NCBI GenBank assembly: GCA_964475115.1
Contig: CAYYVJ010000025.1
Span: forward strand, 1 to 23,649
Direction: 5' to 3'
Length of the DNA: 23,649 nt
DNA from: CAYYVJ01 sp964475115
GTDB lineage: Bacteria > Bacillota > Clostridia > Lachnospirales > Lachnospiraceae
Shown: positions 14,171-22,129 of the stretch, one piece after another
How the letters are laid out: every line of letters starts with the position of its first letter
Position numbering within the stretch: the first letter of the stretch is position 1
Notes under the pieces: model-generated
Seen by the model: only the letters and a program-made list of their open reading frames with translations
The model's database searches: none
What the model was told of the DNA's origin: nothing
Translations under genes and position numbers: made by a program

Positions 14171-15225
14171 AAAAGACAGTAGCTGTGTTATTTGGCGGAC
14201 AATCTTCAGAGCATGAAGTATCTTGTAATTCTGCGATGACGATTGCGGGAAATATTGACAAAGATTTATATAAGGTAATTTTAATTGGAATAACAAAAGA
14301 AGGAAAATGGCTTCATGTAAATTCTATAGAAGATATTAGATCTGGCGAATGGAGAAGTGGAATTGAAAAGGCTATTATTTCACCAGACGCCGTTGATAAA
14401 GGAGTCTATTTTATAAATGGAGAGAACATAAGTATCCAAAGGGTGGATGTTGTTTTTCCAGCCCTACACGGTCTGTATGGCGAGGATGGGACCATTCAAG
14501 GAGTATTAGAGCTAGCAAAGATTCCATACGTGGGATGTGGCGTATTGGCGTCTAGTCTAGCTATGGATAAACTATATACGAAGGTTATTGTAGATAAATT
14601 AGGAATTAAACAGGCTAAGTATGTGAGCATCTTAAAATCTGAACTAAAAGATATGAGTGCATCTGTGAAAAAGGTGGAAAATGTTTTATCTTATCCAGTG
14701 TTTATAAAACCATCGAATGCAGGTTCTTCTAGAGGTGTAAGCAAGGCAAATAACGTAGATGAATTAATAAATGGCTTGAATGAAGCGATAAAGCATGATA
14801 GAAAAATTCTTGTAGAGGAAACGATTGTAGGTAGAGAACTAGAATGCGCTGTTTTAGGCGGAGAAGATTGTCGTTCATCAGGAGTTGGAGAAATACTAGC
14901 AGCCTCTGAGTTTTATGACTATGATGCAAAATATAATAATGCAGCATCAAAAACGGTAGTCTCACCAGAGCTTCCTGCTGGAGTAGAGGCAGAAATAAAA
15001 AAAGCTTCTATCGATATTTTTAAGGCACTTGATTGCTACGGGCTTTCTAGAGTAGACTTTTTCTTAACAAAAGATACAAATCAAGTTGTATTTAATGAAA
15101 TTAACACCTTGCCTGGATTTACTGAAATAAGTATGTATCCGATGTTATGGGAAACGAAAGGTATTGGCAAGCCACAGCTTATAGAAAAATTGATTCAGAG
15201 TGCTTTTGCTAGAACCGTTGAATAA
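14167..15225 (+). CDS. ddl: D-alanine--D-alanine ligase
   Basis: ATP-grasp ligase joining two D-alanines for the peptidoglycan stem peptide, 352 residues. Visible motifs are GGQSSEHEVS (10-19), HGLYGEDGTIQG (from 101), the ATP-binding KPSNAGSSRGV (181-191), the omega-loop EFYDYDAKY (248-256), RVDFF (295-299) and NEINTLPGFT (310-319). The Tyr-containing omega-loop is that of ordinary D-Ala-D-Ala enzymes, not of VanA-type D-Ala-D-Lac ligases, so no glycopeptide-resistance role is suggested. It heads a run ddl-murI-DUF1934-galU with gaps of about 12-14 bases. I see no convincing promoter in the preceding 230 bases. Confidence 0.95.
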   Translation: MKKTVAVLFGGQSSEHEVSCNSAMTIAGNIDKDLYKVILIGITKEGKWLHVNSIEDIRSGEWRSGIEKAIISPDAVDKGVYFINGENISIQRVDVVFPALHGLYGEDGTIQGVLELAKIPYVGCGVLASSLAMDKLYTKVIVDKLGIKQAKYVSILKSELKDMSASVKKVENVLSYPVFIKPSNAGSSRGVSKANNVDELINGLNEAIKHDRKILVEETIVGRELECAVLGGEDCRSSGVGEILAASEFYDYDAKYNNAASKTVVSPELPAGVEAEIKKASIDIFKALDCYGLSRVDFFLTKDTNQVVFNEINTLPGFTEISMYPMLWETKGIGKPQLIEKLIQSAFARTVE

Positions 15226-15238
15226 AGGGGGATTGGCT

Positions 15239-16063
15239 ATGCAGAGGAAAGATGCTCCAATTGGAGTATTTGATTCTGGTGTAGGCGGCTTAACTGTAAC
15301 AAAAGAAATAATGACCCAGTTGCCAGATGAAAATATTATTTATTTTGGCGATACAGCAAGAGTCCCTTATGGCAGCAAATCAAAGGATACAATTATAAAG
15401 TATTCAAAGCAAATTATTCGCTTTTTAAAGACAAAAGAGGTGAAGGCAATTGTAATAGCATGCAACACTGCCAGTGCCTTTGCTTTAGATGAAATAAAAA
15501 GTGAGCTAGACATCCCTATTCTAGGCGTAGTTCAACCAGGAGCTCTCGTGGCAGCAGGCACTTCTAAGAATGGGAAAATAGGAATTATTGGAACCGAAGG
15601 TACCATCGGAAGTAAAATATACTCGCATTTTATTGAAGAGTTAAATTCAAATATAAAGGTGATAGGAAAGGCCTGCCCTTTATTTGTGCCTTTGGTAGAA
15701 GAAGGTTTCTTTTTGGATGATCCTATAACAAAGGAAATTGCTTCTAGGTATTTATTTGAATTAAAGTCAGAAAATATCGATACCTTAATTTTAGGTTGCA
15801 CCCATTATCCGCTCATAAGGGAGACCATTCAGAATGTAATGGGAGATGGAGTTACCTTGGTTAATCCAGCTTATGAAACAGCTAGAGAATTAAAAGAGTT
15901 ACTTATAGAAGAAAATATTAAAAACCCTTTTAATCATAGAAATATAAATGAAAAGCATCAATTTTTTGTCAGTGATGCAGCGGATCGATTTAAGCAGTTT
16001 GCTAGTAATATATTATCATATGACATAGAAAAGATTACGCAAATAAATATTGAGGAATATTAG
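15239..16063 (+). CDS. murI: Glutamate racemase
   Basis: Interconverts L- and D-glutamate, supplying D-Glu for peptidoglycan. It is a 275-residue member of the Asp/Glu racemase family with the N-terminal GVFDSGVGGLTV and the two catalytic cysteines in ACNTAS (Cys75) and GCTHYP (Cys187). ATG 15239 follows AAAGGGGG closely; the in-frame upstream starts at 15200 overlap the end of ddl and lack a ribosome binding site. It lies 13 bases after ddl, consistent with a peptidoglycan-precursor operon. Confidence 0.95.
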   Translation: MQRKDAPIGVFDSGVGGLTVTKEIMTQLPDENIIYFGDTARVPYGSKSKDTIIKYSKQIIRFLKTKEVKAIVIACNTASAFALDEIKSELDIPILGVVQPGALVAAGTSKNGKIGIIGTEGTIGSKIYSHFIEELNSNIKVIGKACPLFVPLVEEGFFLDDPITKEIASRYLFELKSENIDTLILGCTHYPLIRETIQNVMGDGVTLVNPAYETARELKELLIEENIKNPFNHRNINEKHQFFVSDAADRFKQFASNILSYDIEKITQINIEEY

Positions 16064-16075
16064 AATGGAGTAACG

Positions 16076-16519
16076 ATGACCAAAGAAGTTCTGATTTCAA
16101 TTTCTGGATTACAATTTTCCAGTGATTCTGAGGATGCTGTAGAAATGATTACAGTGGGGAACTATTATTTAAAGAATGAAAAGCACTATGTTATCTACGA
16201 TGAAGTAATGGAAGGATTTAGTGGGATAACCAAGAATACAATAAAGTTTTCAGGTGATACCGTAGATATTATTAAAAATGGAGTAACTAATGTACACATG
16301 TCATTTGAAGTACACAAGAAGAACTTGACTTATTATGACACACCTTTTGGAAATATATTGATAGGAATTAATACCAATAAAATCAAGGTAAATGAGACGG
16401 AAGATAAAATACAACTCGACATAGATTACTCTCTTGATATTAATTACGATTTTGTTGCTGATTGTAAAATTCAAATTACAATCACAGCTAAGGATAAAGC
16501 AAATATTAAACTACAATAA
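16076..16519 (+). CDS. DUF1934 (YwiB-like) beta-barrel protein
   Basis: A 147-residue protein without signal peptide or membrane segment, made almost entirely of short beta strands (VLISISGLQFS, TVGNYYLKNEKHYVIYDE, YYDTPFGNILIGI). Opening, length and strand pattern match DUF1934, the YwiB family with a lipocalin/FABP-like barrel and no established function. It sits 12 bases after murI and 11 before galU, inside the envelope-precursor run, so it is probably co-expressed. Ligand and role are unknown. Confidence 0.8.
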   Translation: MTKEVLISISGLQFSSDSEDAVEMITVGNYYLKNEKHYVIYDEVMEGFSGITKNTIKFSGDTVDIIKNGVTNVHMSFEVHKKNLTYYDTPFGNILIGINTNKIKVNETEDKIQLDIDYSLDINYDFVADCKIQITITAKDKANIKLQ

Positions 16520-16530
16520 GGAGTGAAAAA

Positions 16531-17421
16531 ATGAAAGTTAGGAAGGCCATTATACCTGCCGCAGGATTAGGTACTAGATTCTTGCCAGCCACAAAAGCGC
16601 AACCCAAAGAAATGCTAGCAATTGTAGATAAGCCTACGATACAATATATTATTGAAGAGGCTGTAAAAGCTGGCATCCAAGATATTATTATTGTTACAGG
16701 GCGTAATAAACGTTCCATAGAGGATCATTTTGATCGTTCCATTGAGCTTGAATTGGAATTGGAAAAACATAATAAGATGGAGATGCTAGAAAATGTAAAA
16801 GCTATTTCAGAGATGGCAAATATACATTATATTCGACAAAAGGAACCGAAAGGGCTTGGGCATGCGATTCTAGCAGCAAAACATTTTATTGGAGAAGAAC
16901 CTTTTGCAGTACTCTTAGGAGATGATATTGTGGTATCAAGGCAGCCTTGTCTAGGACAGATGATTGATGTCTTTAATGAATATCAAACCACAGTTTTAGG
17001 CGTGCAGACAGTTGACCATTCTGTTGTAAATAAATATGGAATTGTGGATGGAAGGCATATAGAAGATAGAGTGTATAAAGTGAAAGATTTGGTTGAAAAA
17101 CCAGATATCGATAAAGCTCCATCGAATGTTGCTATTTTAGGAAGATATATTATAACACCTAGTATTTTTAAGTACTTAGAGACTCAGACGCCAGGAGCAG
17201 GTGGAGAGATTCAGTTGACAGACGGGTTGAGGAAATTGGCTAAAGATGAGGTTATGTATGCCTATGATTTTAGAGGGCATCGTTATGATGTGGGTACTAA
17301 AACAGGTTATATTCAGGCGAATATTGAGTTTGCACTTAGAAATCCTGAACTTCGAGATGATATAAAAAGCTATTTAGAGGATCTTCATGATAATATGGAG
17401 AAAATGCTAGATTACGAATAA
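16531..17421 (+). CDS. galU: UTP--glucose-1-phosphate uridylyltransferase
   Basis: Makes UDP-glucose from UTP and glucose 1-phosphate. The 296-residue GalU/GtaB-type protein has the nucleotide-binding start AIIPAAGLGTRFLPATKA, PKEMLAIVDKP, EPKGLGHAI, the metal/substrate region LLGDDIV, and VEKP and DVGTKTGY further on. AAGGAG overlaps the stop of the DUF1934 gene 11 bases before. With the phosphohexomutase at 7052 the window encodes both steps from glucose 6-phosphate to UDP-glucose. It is followed by a strong terminator. Confidence 0.95.
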   Translation: MKVRKAIIPAAGLGTRFLPATKAQPKEMLAIVDKPTIQYIIEEAVKAGIQDIIIVTGRNKRSIEDHFDRSIELELELEKHNKMEMLENVKAISEMANIHYIRQKEPKGLGHAILAAKHFIGEEPFAVLLGDDIVVSRQPCLGQMIDVFNEYQTTVLGVQTVDHSVVNKYGIVDGRHIEDRVYKVKDLVEKPDIDKAPSNVAILGRYIITPSIFKYLETQTPGAGGEIQLTDGLRKLAKDEVMYAYDFRGHRYDVGTKTGYIQANIEFALRNPELRDDIKSYLEDLHDNMEKMLDYE

Positions 17422-17436
17422 ATTCTAAAGATGAGA

Positions 17437-17473
17437 AATAAAAAAGAAACTTGTATAAAGTTTCTTTTTTATT
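17437..17473. terminator. Bidirectional terminator between galU and the convergent membrane-protein gene
   Basis: Arms 17437-17452 and 17458-17473 are perfect 16-bp reverse complements around the loop GTATA. A-runs on one side and T-runs on the other let it work in both directions. Confidence 0.9.
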
Positions 17474-17488
17474 ATTATCTGTATAAAA

Positions 17489-17944
17489 TTATTTATCTTT
17501 TTTAATAAGGGATTTCGCTTTTGCTAAAAGGCTCCTTTTAACTTTTGCTTCAGGTACAGGTCCACGTATTCTCTTTGCGCTGGTTATGTAAATGCCACTT
17601 ACAACCGCTTTTACTTCTTGCTTTGGAATTAATTGTGAATATATTTTCTCATCAGCAATAAGGGACATTACTCTTGAACCAACTTTTACTTTAACAATGG
17701 GTAGCTTTGCCCATTTCATATATTTTGGTATCGATTCTCCAACTATCTTAGGTAAGTTCGCATCCTTGATTTTCAATCGTTTCTTATCAATGATAAATAA
17801 TGACATGGTTTGAGCAGCAGCATCCATAGCACTTTTTTGCTCAGCAGACTTCTTTTCTGCTCTTTTTCCAAGAAAATATAATACAACAAGTACAATTGCC
17901 ATTATAGCTAAAATTATTAAAACAACATTTAATGCCGTATTCAT
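17489..17944 (-). CDS. Small single-pass membrane protein of unknown function (151 aa)
   Basis: The protein begins MNTALNVVLIILAIMAIVLV, a single hydrophobic anchor (about 4-27), followed by a Lys/Glu-rich stretch and a basic soluble domain (RLKIKDANLPKIVGESIPKY, then VKVGSRVMSLIADEKIY and AVVSGIYITSAKRIRGP) ending in Lys-rich residues. I do not recognise a named family; the ordered motifs suggest a conserved Clostridia protein. I chose ATG 17944 because GGGAGG precedes it by about 8 bases and the membrane anchor then starts the protein; the longer in-frame reading from 18028 would cross its own promoter. It is divergent from cls. Confidence 0.72.
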   Translation of the reverse strand: MNTALNVVLIILAIMAIVLVVLYFLGKRAEKKSAEQKSAMDAAAQTMSLFIIDKKRLKIKDANLPKIVGESIPKYMKWAKLPIVKVKVGSRVMSLIADEKIYSQLIPKQEVKAVVSGIYITSAKRIRGPVPEAKVKRSLLAKAKSLIKKDK

Positions 17945-17979
17945 TAAAATACCTCCCATATATTGATTACATAAACCAT

Positions 17980-18007
17980 ATTGTATCATTTTTTGTTGCA
18001 CTTGCAA
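17980..18007 (-). promoter_or_regulatory. Promoter of the 151-aa membrane protein gene
   Basis: On the minus strand: TTGCAA (18007-18002), 16-base spacer, TACAAT (17985-17980). It is positioned about 35 bases before the start codon. Confidence 0.55.
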
Positions 18008-18021
18008 AGAGGTTTTGTTTG

Positions 18022-18050
18022 TTTTCACAAATATAATAATGTGTTATAAT
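18022..18050 (+). promoter_or_regulatory. Promoter of cls
   Basis: TTTTCA (18022-18027), a 17-base spacer and a perfect TATAAT (18045-18050), 33 bases before the cls start. A second TATAAT at 18032-18037 lacks a good -35. Confidence 0.5.
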
Positions 18051-18082
18051 AAAAAAGAATTCTTACCAGGGAGGAACACGTC

Positions 18083-19558
18083 ATGTATGAGGCATTTTTA
18101 AATAATACAACATTTGTCTTAAAGTGGATGATAGATAATATATTTTATATTAATCTGATTTTATCAGTAGTTATTATCTTTTTCCAAAGAAGAGATCCTA
18201 AGACCGTATGGACATGGCTCTTGGTATTATACTTTATTCCTATTTTGGGCTTCTTTTTGTATCTATTAATCGGGCAAGACATGCATAAAAACAAGATGTT
18301 TAAAGCCAAGGAATTAGAAGATCAGTTAAATTCTCAGATAAGAAAACAAGAAGAAATAATTTTTAGAAATGAATTTAAGATTTCAGATGAGCTGCTACAA
18401 GAGTATGAGGATCTTGTTTTTTATAACTTAGAATCGAACTCAGCAGTCTATACTGAGGATAATAATGTTACTATTTATACGGATGGTAATGAGAAATTTG
18501 ATGCACTCATTGAAGCCATAGATGAAGCCAAGCATTTTATTCATATTCAATATTATATTATAAGGGATGATATTTTATTTGATCGAATTCTTAAGCACTT
18601 GGCTAAAAAGGTAGAAGAAGGTATAGAGGTTAGAATTTTATTCGATGGAATGGGTGGTAGAAGTGTAAACCCTAAAAAGTGGAGGGAAGTTAGGAAGTTA
18701 GGGATACAGCTAGGAGAATTTTTCCCACCTCTTTTACGAAGGCTACATCTTAGAATCAACTATCGAAATCATAGAAAGATAGTAGTTGTAGATGGAAATA
18801 TAGGCTTTTTAGGCGGCTTCAACATTGGGAAAGAGTACATCGGACTTAGTAAAAAGTTTGGTTATTGGAGAGATACTCACTTAAAGATTGAGGGGACAGC
18901 TGTCCAAGGATTACAAGTACGATTTGTCTTAGATTGGAATTACGCTACAAAGGAAAATTTGTTTGCTAGACCTGAATTTTTTAATTATCAATTTGAAAAT
19001 GCTCCTGGAAACACAGGTGTTCAAATTGTTTCTAGTGGACCGGATTCAAAGTCACAAGAGATTCGGGATAACTATCTGCGATTAATTAACAAAGCCAAGA
19101 AGAGTATTTATATTCAGACACCTTATTTTATCCCAGATGAGGCTATTATGGATAGTTTAAAGATTGTGGCCATGTCAGGAATTGAAGTAAAAGTTATGAT
19201 TCCTTGTATGCCTGATCATCCATTTGTATATTGGGCAACCTATTCTTATATAGGAGACTTACTAGAAGCAGGTGCTAAATGCTATACTTATGACAACGGA
19301 TTTCTTCATACGAAAGGTATGATAGTAGATGGGCTAGTAAGTTGTTATGGAACGGCTAACTTTGATATGCGCAGCTTTTGCTTGAATTTTGAAGTTAATG
19401 CAGTCATATATGATTCTGAAAAGAGTAAAGAGCTTGAAAATACTTTTATGACTGATATAGGTAAATCTACAGAAGTGACGAGATATGATTATAGTAGACG
19501 GAGTTTGCTGATACGAATTAAGGAACAAGTATCAAGGCTTCTCTCTCCTCTATTATAG
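18083..19558 (+). CDS. cls: Cardiolipin synthase (phospholipase D type)
   Basis: Condenses two phosphatidylglycerols to cardiolipin at the membrane. The 491-residue protein has two N-terminal membrane segments (about 19-33 and 43-62, with WTWLLVLYFIPILGFFLYLL) and two HKD motifs: HRKIVVVD (His230, Lys232, Asp237) and HTKGMIVD (His409, Lys411, Asp416). This is the standard bacterial ClsA architecture and length. GGGAGGA gives a strong ribosome binding site. It has its own promoter and is followed by a separate promoter for prfC. Firmicutes often carry several paralogues; which one this is cannot be told. Confidence 0.94.
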   Translation: MYEAFLNNTTFVLKWMIDNIFYINLILSVVIIFFQRRDPKTVWTWLLVLYFIPILGFFLYLLIGQDMHKNKMFKAKELEDQLNSQIRKQEEIIFRNEFKISDELLQEYEDLVFYNLESNSAVYTEDNNVTIYTDGNEKFDALIEAIDEAKHFIHIQYYIIRDDILFDRILKHLAKKVEEGIEVRILFDGMGGRSVNPKKWREVRKLGIQLGEFFPPLLRRLHLRINYRNHRKIVVVDGNIGFLGGFNIGKEYIGLSKKFGYWRDTHLKIEGTAVQGLQVRFVLDWNYATKENLFARPEFFNYQFENAPGNTGVQIVSSGPDSKSQEIRDNYLRLINKAKKSIYIQTPYFIPDEAIMDSLKIVAMSGIEVKVMIPCMPDHPFVYWATYSYIGDLLEAGAKCYTYDNGFLHTKGMIVDGLVSCYGTANFDMRSFCLNFEVNAVIYDSEKSKELENTFMTDIGKSTEVTRYDYSRRSLLIRIKEQVSRLLSPLL

Positions 19559-19569
19559 ATTTTCTTTTC

Positions 19570-19599
19570 TTGACAAGGAAGATATATCTATTATAGAAT
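19570..19599 (+). promoter_or_regulatory. Sigma-A promoter of prfC
   Basis: TTGACA (19570-19575) is followed by TATAGA (19592-19597, spacer 16) or TAGAAT (19594-19599, spacer 18), 36-38 bases before the prfC start. Confidence 0.65.
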
Positions 19600-19634
19600 A
19601 GGTTAGTTTACGAAAAGAATTAGGAGGAATCATT

Positions 19635-21224
19635 GTGTCAGATTACACAAATGAAATAAAGAAAAGACGAACCTTTGCCATTATATCTCATCCAGATGCA
19701 GGTAAAACAACATTGACTGAAAAGTTTTTACTATATGGTGGAGCTATTAATTTAGCAGGTTCAGTAAAAGGAAAGGCAACTGCTAGACATGCAGTGTCTG
19801 ACTGGATGGAAATAGAAAAGGAAAGAGGTATATCTGTAACCTCTTCTGTACTACAGTTTAATTATGATGGATATTGTATTAACATATTAGATACACCAGG
19901 GCATCAGGACTTTTCAGAGGATACTTATAGAACATTGATGGCAGCAGATTCTGCAGTTATGGTAATTGATGCATCTAAAGGTGTTGAGGCGCAGACTAGA
20001 AAGCTATTTAAAGTTTGTGTTATGAGAAATATACCAATTTTTACATTTATTAATAAAATGGATCGTGATGCAAATGATACCTTTGATATTCTTGATGAAA
20101 TTGAGAAGGAACTTGGTATTGCTACATTTCCTGTTGATTGGCCAATTGGTTCTGGAAAGAATTTTAAGGGTGTATATAACAGAAGAACGAATACAGTTTC
20201 TCTATTTTCTAATACAGAAAAGGGTACAAAAGGAGGAGCAATTGTGGAAGTTTCAATAGATGATCCACAGCTTACTCATTTAATTACAGAAGATGCATTA
20301 GAAAAGTTGAAAGATGAAATCGAGCTATTAGATGGAGCTGGAGTGGAATTTGACATGGAATTAGTCAATACAGGAAAATTATCTCCAGTCTTTTTTGGAT
20401 CTGCTCTTACTAACTTTGGAGTAGAATCTTTCTTGCAACATTTTCTTAAAATGACCAGTTCACCTTTACCAAGAAAAGCGAATATAGGTAAAATTGATCC
20501 ATTAGAGGAAGAAGAGTTTTCTGCTTTTGTATTTAAAATTCAGGCAAACATGAACAAGGCACATAGAGATAGAATTGCTTTCATGAGAATCTGTTCTGGT
20601 AAGTTTGATGCAGGTATGGAAGTGTTTCATGTACAGGGAAATAAAAAGCTTCGCCTTTCTCAGCCGCAGCAAATAATGGCACAAGAGAGAAAAATAATTG
20701 AAGAAGCATATGCTGGAGACGTAATTGGAGTATTTGATCCAGGAATCTTCGCTATTGGAGATACTTTGTGTATGGCTTCGAATAAGTTTGAATATGAAGG
20801 AATACCTACTTTTGCTCCAGAGCATTTTGCAAGGGTAAAGCAAATTGATACAATGAAGCGTAAACAGTTTGTTAAAGGTATTTATCAGATAGCTCAAGAA
20901 GGAGCGATACAAATTTTCCAAGAGTTTAATACAGGTATGGAAGAAATTATAGTAGGTGTAGTAGGTGTACTTCAATTTGATGTATTAAAATATCGCTTAC
21001 TTCATGAATATAATGTAGAAATACGCTTAGAAAATCTTCCTTACGAGCATATTCGTTGGATAGAAAATGATGATATTGAACTGGATAAACTTGTGGGAAC
21101 TTCAGATATGAAGAAAATCAAGGATTTAAAAGATAGACCTCTGCTATTATTTGTAAATAGCTGGAGTGTGGGTATGACCTTAGATAGAAATAAAGGCCTA
21201 GTTCTTTCTGAATTTGGACGCTAG
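19635..21224 (+). CDS. prfC: Peptide chain release factor 3
   Basis: Translational GTPase that recycles RF1/RF2 from the ribosome after termination. It has 529 residues, the usual RF3 length. G1 is HPDAGKTT (19-26), G3 is DTPGHQDFSEDTYRTL (from 86) and G4 is NKMD (140-143); RGISVTSS forms the switch region. The C-terminal part is the RF3-specific domain rather than EF-G domains IV/V. The start is GTG 19635, 7 bases after AGGAGGA. Its stop codon interlocks with that of the convergent acetyltransferase gene. There is no sign of the resistance-type (TetM-like) relatives, which are longer. Confidence 0.95.
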   Translation: MSDYTNEIKKRRTFAIISHPDAGKTTLTEKFLLYGGAINLAGSVKGKATARHAVSDWMEIEKERGISVTSSVLQFNYDGYCINILDTPGHQDFSEDTYRTLMAADSAVMVIDASKGVEAQTRKLFKVCVMRNIPIFTFINKMDRDANDTFDILDEIEKELGIATFPVDWPIGSGKNFKGVYNRRTNTVSLFSNTEKGTKGGAIVEVSIDDPQLTHLITEDALEKLKDEIELLDGAGVEFDMELVNTGKLSPVFFGSALTNFGVESFLQHFLKMTSSPLPRKANIGKIDPLEEEEFSAFVFKIQANMNKAHRDRIAFMRICSGKFDAGMEVFHVQGNKKLRLSQPQQIMAQERKIIEEAYAGDVIGVFDPGIFAIGDTLCMASNKFEYEGIPTFAPEHFARVKQIDTMKRKQFVKGIYQIAQEGAIQIFQEFNTGMEEIIVGVVGVLQFDVLKYRLLHEYNVEIRLENLPYEHIRWIENDDIELDKLVGTSDMKKIKDLKDRPLLLFVNSWSVGMTLDRNKGLVLSEFGR

Positions 21225-22108
21225 GCAAGTTGATCAAGGATGTCTACGGTATCCCCAATAAAGTAGTCAAACTGAGTAGATATGACAAAACCAAGCCTTT
21301 CATACAAATGGAAGGCTTTTTTATTTTCGCTACTTACTTCTAATGTAATCGGTTTATCATAGGCTATTAATCTGTGAAGTAACTGTAACATCATTGTTTT
21401 TCCATGATGTTTACTTTGAAAATCAGGAGAAATACCTACACTAAAAATAGAGAGATAGCTTTCTTCTATTGTGACATGGCAAAGCCCGATGAGAGTATCT
21501 TCATGCATATATTTAAAAGATAATATGTTTGAAGCATGAAAAGTGTTTTCTAAAAAGCTTAAGGAACTTATAAAGTCATAATTAAAAATCAAGCTATGAA
21601 GTTCTGCTAGAGTTTCTAAATCATTGATGGAAGCAGGAAGTAAAAAATCAGTGGAGTCCTTTGAATTCTCACATGAGATTTCAAATGGGGATTTTAGAGT
21701 TAATAAGTATTCTGAATAAAGGAAGGTTGCTTCTAAGGTCTCTAAAGTCTCGCGAGCGGACTTGATATCTGGTTCTGACACAAATAGTAAGGATGGTATA
21801 GAAAACCTCACAAGAACCTTACAAGTAGCTTCTAACAAGCTATTAAAGCATCCTAGCTGTCGATGGTCAGGATGAGTATAGGCATAAACTTCAGCTTCTG
21901 ATTGTGATGGAAGAAAAAGGGATAAAAAACTAATAAGTTGACTATTATGATACAGCAGAAAAAAACAAGGTAATTCCTTGTCATAATTTAATTCATTAGA
22001 AAGGAATACGCTACCTTGTATATTTTCTTCTTTTTTACATAACTCTTCCAATGCTTTGACTTCTTCTAGTTGTGCTTGTGAAAGCTTTGATATATTTAAA
22101 ATTGGCAT
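21221..22108 (-). CDS. GNAT-family N-acetyltransferase with tandem GNAT-like halves
   Basis: This 295-residue cytosolic protein contains two GNAT-like halves. The N-terminal half has VYAYTHPDHRQLGCFNSLLE (a P..R..G acetyl-CoA loop), the C-terminal half has SVGISPDFQSKHHGKTMM followed by LEVSSENKKAFHLYERLGF, a clear GNAT end motif. In the second half the usual QxxGxG reads QSKHHG, with His replacing the first Gly. Substrate is unknown. The ATG at 22108 follows GGAGA at about 5 bases. It lies 21 bases after pncB on the same strand and is probably its operon partner. Confidence 0.82.
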   Translation of the reverse strand: MPILNISKLSQAQLEEVKALEELCKKEENIQGSVFLSNELNYDKELPCFFLLYHNSQLISFLSLFLPSQSEAEVYAYTHPDHRQLGCFNSLLEATCKVLVRFSIPSLLFVSEPDIKSARETLETLEATFLYSEYLLTLKSPFEISCENSKDSTDFLLPASINDLETLAELHSLIFNYDFISSLSFLENTFHASNILSFKYMHEDTLIGLCHVTIEESYLSIFSVGISPDFQSKHHGKTMMLQLLHRLIAYDKPITLEVSSENKKAFHLYERLGFVISTQFDYFIGDTVDILDQLA

Positions 22109-22129
22109 TTTGTCTCCATATATTTAATT

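Noticed and set aside
14167..15225. Possible glycopeptide-resistance (VanA-like) D-Ala-D-Lac ligase
   Set aside because: The omega-loop reads EFYDYDAKY with the tyrosine typical of D-Ala-D-Ala ligases, and no vanH/vanX partners are present.
17945..18028. N-terminal extension of the 151-aa membrane protein up to 18028
   Set aside because: The extension covers the gene's predicted -10 and -35 boxes and its GGGAGG ribosome binding site, and would place charged residues before the membrane anchor.
20502..20975. 157-codon open frame on the minus strand inside prfC
   Set aside because: It is fully contained in a strongly supported gene, rich in Tyr/Ser/Leu/His as expected for antisense of AT-rich coding sequence, and shows no recognisable motif.
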